Shown piece by piece: positions 61,934 to 64,000 of a DNA stretch of 64,000 bases. Position 1 is the stretch's first letter, and each line of letters begins with the position of its first letter. Source of the stretch: Sideroxydans sp. (GTDB lineage Bacteria; Pseudomonadota; Gammaproteobacteria; Burkholderiales; Gallionellaceae); the NCBI GenBank assembly GCA_013791855.1, contig VMTA01000003.1:1-64000 (forward strand). The letters run 5' to 3'. The notes beneath the pieces are model-generated. The model was not told the DNA's origin. It searched no databases and was given only the letters and a program-made list of their open reading frames with translations. The translations under genes were made by a program, and so were the position numbers.

Positions 61934-64000
61934 ATGACGGAAGCCGTGACGGACAGAAGCCAAGAGACAGCGATGTATTGGGAGAAGCTGGGCTGCAAAT
62001 TCTCCCAGGTTGAAGCTGTCTTCGACGAGTGCATGAAGGAAGCCAAAGCCTTGCTGTCGACAGAAGGCCTGGAAACCTACATCGAGAATGCGCGCGTCAT
62101 CGGCAAGATGGGGCGCGGCGCCGAGCCGTTGCTGGTCTATCTGGAAGAAGCGCCGACAGTCGCCGCGATCGTTGGAGAACAGGCGCTGGTGGAACTGCGC
62201 GAATTCTCGCAGTACATGTCCACGCATACCAACTTCAAGGCCATGGTGCCCTTCCTGCAGACCAGCGGCGCGGTTGCACGGCGGCTGAACAGCAACAAGA
62301 TGTTCAAGCGCTACATAGAGCTGATCCGCGACATGATGGATAGAACCTCGGGTTCGGTGCACGGACACCATACGACTTTCCCCAGCCCTGGACTGCCAGA
62401 GCTGCTCAAGCAAGCGCCGCGTTTGCTGGGTGTGCTGTCGTTGCAGGGGCTGCGCAACTGGATCGAGTACGGCATCAAGTATTACAACAATCACCCCGAA
62501 CGTCAGGAAGAATATTTCAAACTGGAATCGGCAGATGCGATCGCGGTCATGCAACGCGAACGGCACGGCACATTGCTGGTGGACAACGAGCGCAAGCTGG
62601 ATACCTACATCCGGGCACTATGGAACGATAGTGACTACCTCATCCCGTTCTCGGTCGCATTCGATGAGTTGCGCAAGCCGATGCCCTACTTCACCGATGA
62701 CGGCATCCGTTTGCCAGATGTATACGACTCTGTCGATGGGGTGTCGGGGATAGACCGCTATCGCGCCGCGCTGGCGCACATGGCCGCCCATCGCAGATGG
62801 TCACAGAAGATGATTGTGGACAACTGGAGCCCCTTCCAGCGCGCCAGCGTCGAGATATTCGAGGATTCACGCGTGGATTATCTGGCCTGCCAGAAATATC
62901 CTGGATTGCGCAAACTGCTGCTTGCACTACATCCGATACCAAAAGAAGAAGACCTGCAGCTCGAGGAGCAGGGTATCTCGGTGTTCAGACTCAGGCTGGC
63001 TATATTGTCACGCGCCATCCTTGACCCTGAATTCCAGTACGAGAACGTCCACGTCAAAGAATTCGTAATACGTTTCCATGATCTGATGGCAAAAGGAGAA
63101 TCGACCAGCGCGGAGATGTCATCTGTCGCCTTGTCGTTCATCGCACGCATACGCGGCCAGCGCGACCTGTCGGCCAAGATGTATTTCGACAACACCGAAG
63201 TCAGCTATCGCGATGACAACCGCCATCTGTGGATCTACATCGAAGAGAGCGACGAGGACGAGATGTTTGAACATCTCGATAAGCGGCAGACCACGGAAGA
63301 CGAACTGGATGGTCTGCCCCCCCGCCACTACGATGAATGGGACTATAACGCGCAGAACTATCGCCCGGACTGGGTCAGTGTGTATGAGGCCCTGCACCCG
63401 CGCGGCAACCCCGCCAAGATCGACGACCTGCTGCTCAAGCACAGCAAGCTGGCCAAGCGCTTGAAGGCCATGCTGGAGATGCTCAAGCCGCAGGATAAGG
63501 TACGCATCCGCTATCAGGAAGAAGGCTCCGAACTTGATCTGGATGTGGCGATCCGTTCGCTGATCGACTTCAAGAGCGGATCGTCTCCCGACCCGCGCAT
63601 CAATATGTCGCACCGTACCGACGGTCGCAGCTTCGCGGTCACATTGCTCGTCGATCTGTCGCAGTCGCTCAGCGAGAAGGCGGCGGGCAGCCAGCAGACC
63701 ATCCTCGAACTAAGTCAGGAAGCGGTATCGCTACTGGCATGGTCAGTGCAGCAGGTCGGCGACTCGTTCGCCATCGGCGGCTTCCATTCCAATACCCGGC
63801 ACGATGTGCGCTACTACCACCTTAAGGGATTCAAGGAACCGTGGGGCGACGAAGTGAAGTCGCGTCTGGCCGAGATGCAGGCCGGCTATTCCACCCGTAT
63901 GGGTGCCGCGATGCGCCACGCCGGACATTATCTGAAGGCACAGCAGGCAGACAAGAAGCTGATGCTGATCCTGACCGACGGCGAACCTGCGGATATCGAC
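61934..64000 (+). CDS. cbbO: RuBisCO activase adaptor CbbO (C-terminus beyond window)
   Basis: The frame is open from ATG at 61934 to the last base: 689 codons, with the 3' end missing. The N-terminal two thirds is the helical CbbO/NorD region (CKFSQVEAVFDECMKEAKAL onward). The C-terminal part is a von Willebrand factor A domain with the MIDAS motif DLSQS at 574-578 and LILTDGEP near the edge. In known systems one CbbO sits on a CbbQ hexamer and its vWA domain binds RuBisCO. Two start codons are near (61934 and 61973); the first is used. It lies 34 bases after cbbQ. Confidence 0.96.
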   Translation, partial: MTEAVTDRSQETAMYWEKLGCKFSQVEAVFDECMKEAKALLSTEGLETYIENARVIGKMGRGAEPLLVYLEEAPTVAAIVGEQALVELREFSQYMSTHTNFKAMVPFLQTSGAVARRLNSNKMFKRYIELIRDMMDRTSGSVHGHHTTFPSPGLPELLKQAPRLLGVLSLQGLRNWIEYGIKYYNNHPERQEEYFKLESADAIAVMQRERHGTLLVDNERKLDTYIRALWNDSDYLIPFSVAFDELRKPMPYFTDDGIRLPDVYDSVDGVSGIDRYRAALAHMAAHRRWSQKMIVDNWSPFQRASVEIFEDSRVDYLACQKYPGLRKLLLALHPIPKEEDLQLEEQGISVFRLRLAILSRAILDPEFQYENVHVKEFVIRFHDLMAKGESTSAEMSSVALSFIARIRGQRDLSAKMYFDNTEVSYRDDNRHLWIYIEESDEDEMFEHLDKRQTTEDELDGLPPRHYDEWDYNAQNYRPDWVSVYEALHPRGNPAKIDDLLLKHSKLAKRLKAMLEMLKPQDKVRIRYQEEGSELDLDVAIRSLIDFKSGSSPDPRINMSHRTDGRSFAVTLLVDLSQSLSEKAAGSQQTILELSQEAVSLLAWSVQQVGDSFAIGGFHSNTRHDVRYYHLKGFKEPWGDEVKSRLAEMQAGYSTRMGAAMRHAGHYLKAQQADKKLMLILTDGEPADID

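Overview
The window is a continuous piece of a bacterial chromosome around the replication origin of a betaproteobacterium. The best guess is an autotrophic member of the Nitrosomonadales, of Gallionella/Sideroxydans type. The evidence is the origin block (rpmH, rnpA, yidD, yidC and mnmE diverging from dnaA, dnaN and gyrB), the gid-par-atp cluster beside it, a pilJ-chpA twitching system, a pyrB/pyrC' pair, a topA-smg-dprA-LysM block facing def-fmt-rsmB-ntrY-ntrX, and a form II RuBisCO locus with cbbR, cbbQ and cbbO. The genus is an inference from gene content and remembered gene order; nothing in the sequence proves it. I see no IS element, prophage, CRISPR array, tRNA or rRNA, and no gene-free stretch longer than about 200 bases.

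Layout. Bases 1-5787 hold the end of a PilJ-type chemoreceptor and a giant ChpA/PilL hybrid kinase (plus strand). Bases 5838-9070 form a compact operon yqgE-ruvX-pyrB-pyrC', in which the dihydroorotase homologue has lost its metal ligands. Bases 9110-13928 carry prlC, a secreted glutaredoxin-like protein, xth, an RluA-type pseudouridine synthase and a Tim44-domain membrane protein, closed by a strong terminator. ubiB (plus) then meets an orphan ParA-like ATPase (minus) tail to tail. From 16374 to 34688 every gene lies on the minus strand: glmS-glmU, the complete F1Fo ATP synthase operon (atpC back to atpI), parB-parA, rsmG-mnmG, mnmE, yidC, yidD, rnpA and rpmH. The origin follows: dnaA, a 199-base gap with inverted DnaA boxes and an AT-rich tract (likely oriC), dnaN, a parS site and gyrB. 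A second parS lies upstream of mnmG, so ParB, ParA and two candidate binding sites are within about 11 kb.

Right of the origin, gyrB and topA converge on a shared terminator. topA-smg-dprA-LysM run left, and def-fmt-rsmB-DUF4390-ntrY-ntrX run right. The NtrX-like regulator has no sigma-54 AAA+ domain. The last 12.5 kb is a carbon-metabolism block: tkt, gap, pgk, pyk and class II aldolase (Calvin cycle and glycolysis), then cbbR divergent from cbbM, with a palindromic candidate CbbR site between them. cbbQ and cbbO, the RuBisCO activase pair, follow; cbbO runs off the right end.

How it fits together. The left half is housekeeping for replication, segregation, energy and cell-envelope precursors, plus twitching motility. 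The right end is the CO2-fixation machinery, needing phosphoribulokinase and fructose bisphosphatase from elsewhere. I did not find a clearly undescribed system. The most useful second looks are the orphan ParA, the short NtrX, the pseudo-dihydroorotase, the U-rich repeat before atpE, the nested inverted repeat in oriC and the hairpins between the Calvin-cycle genes.
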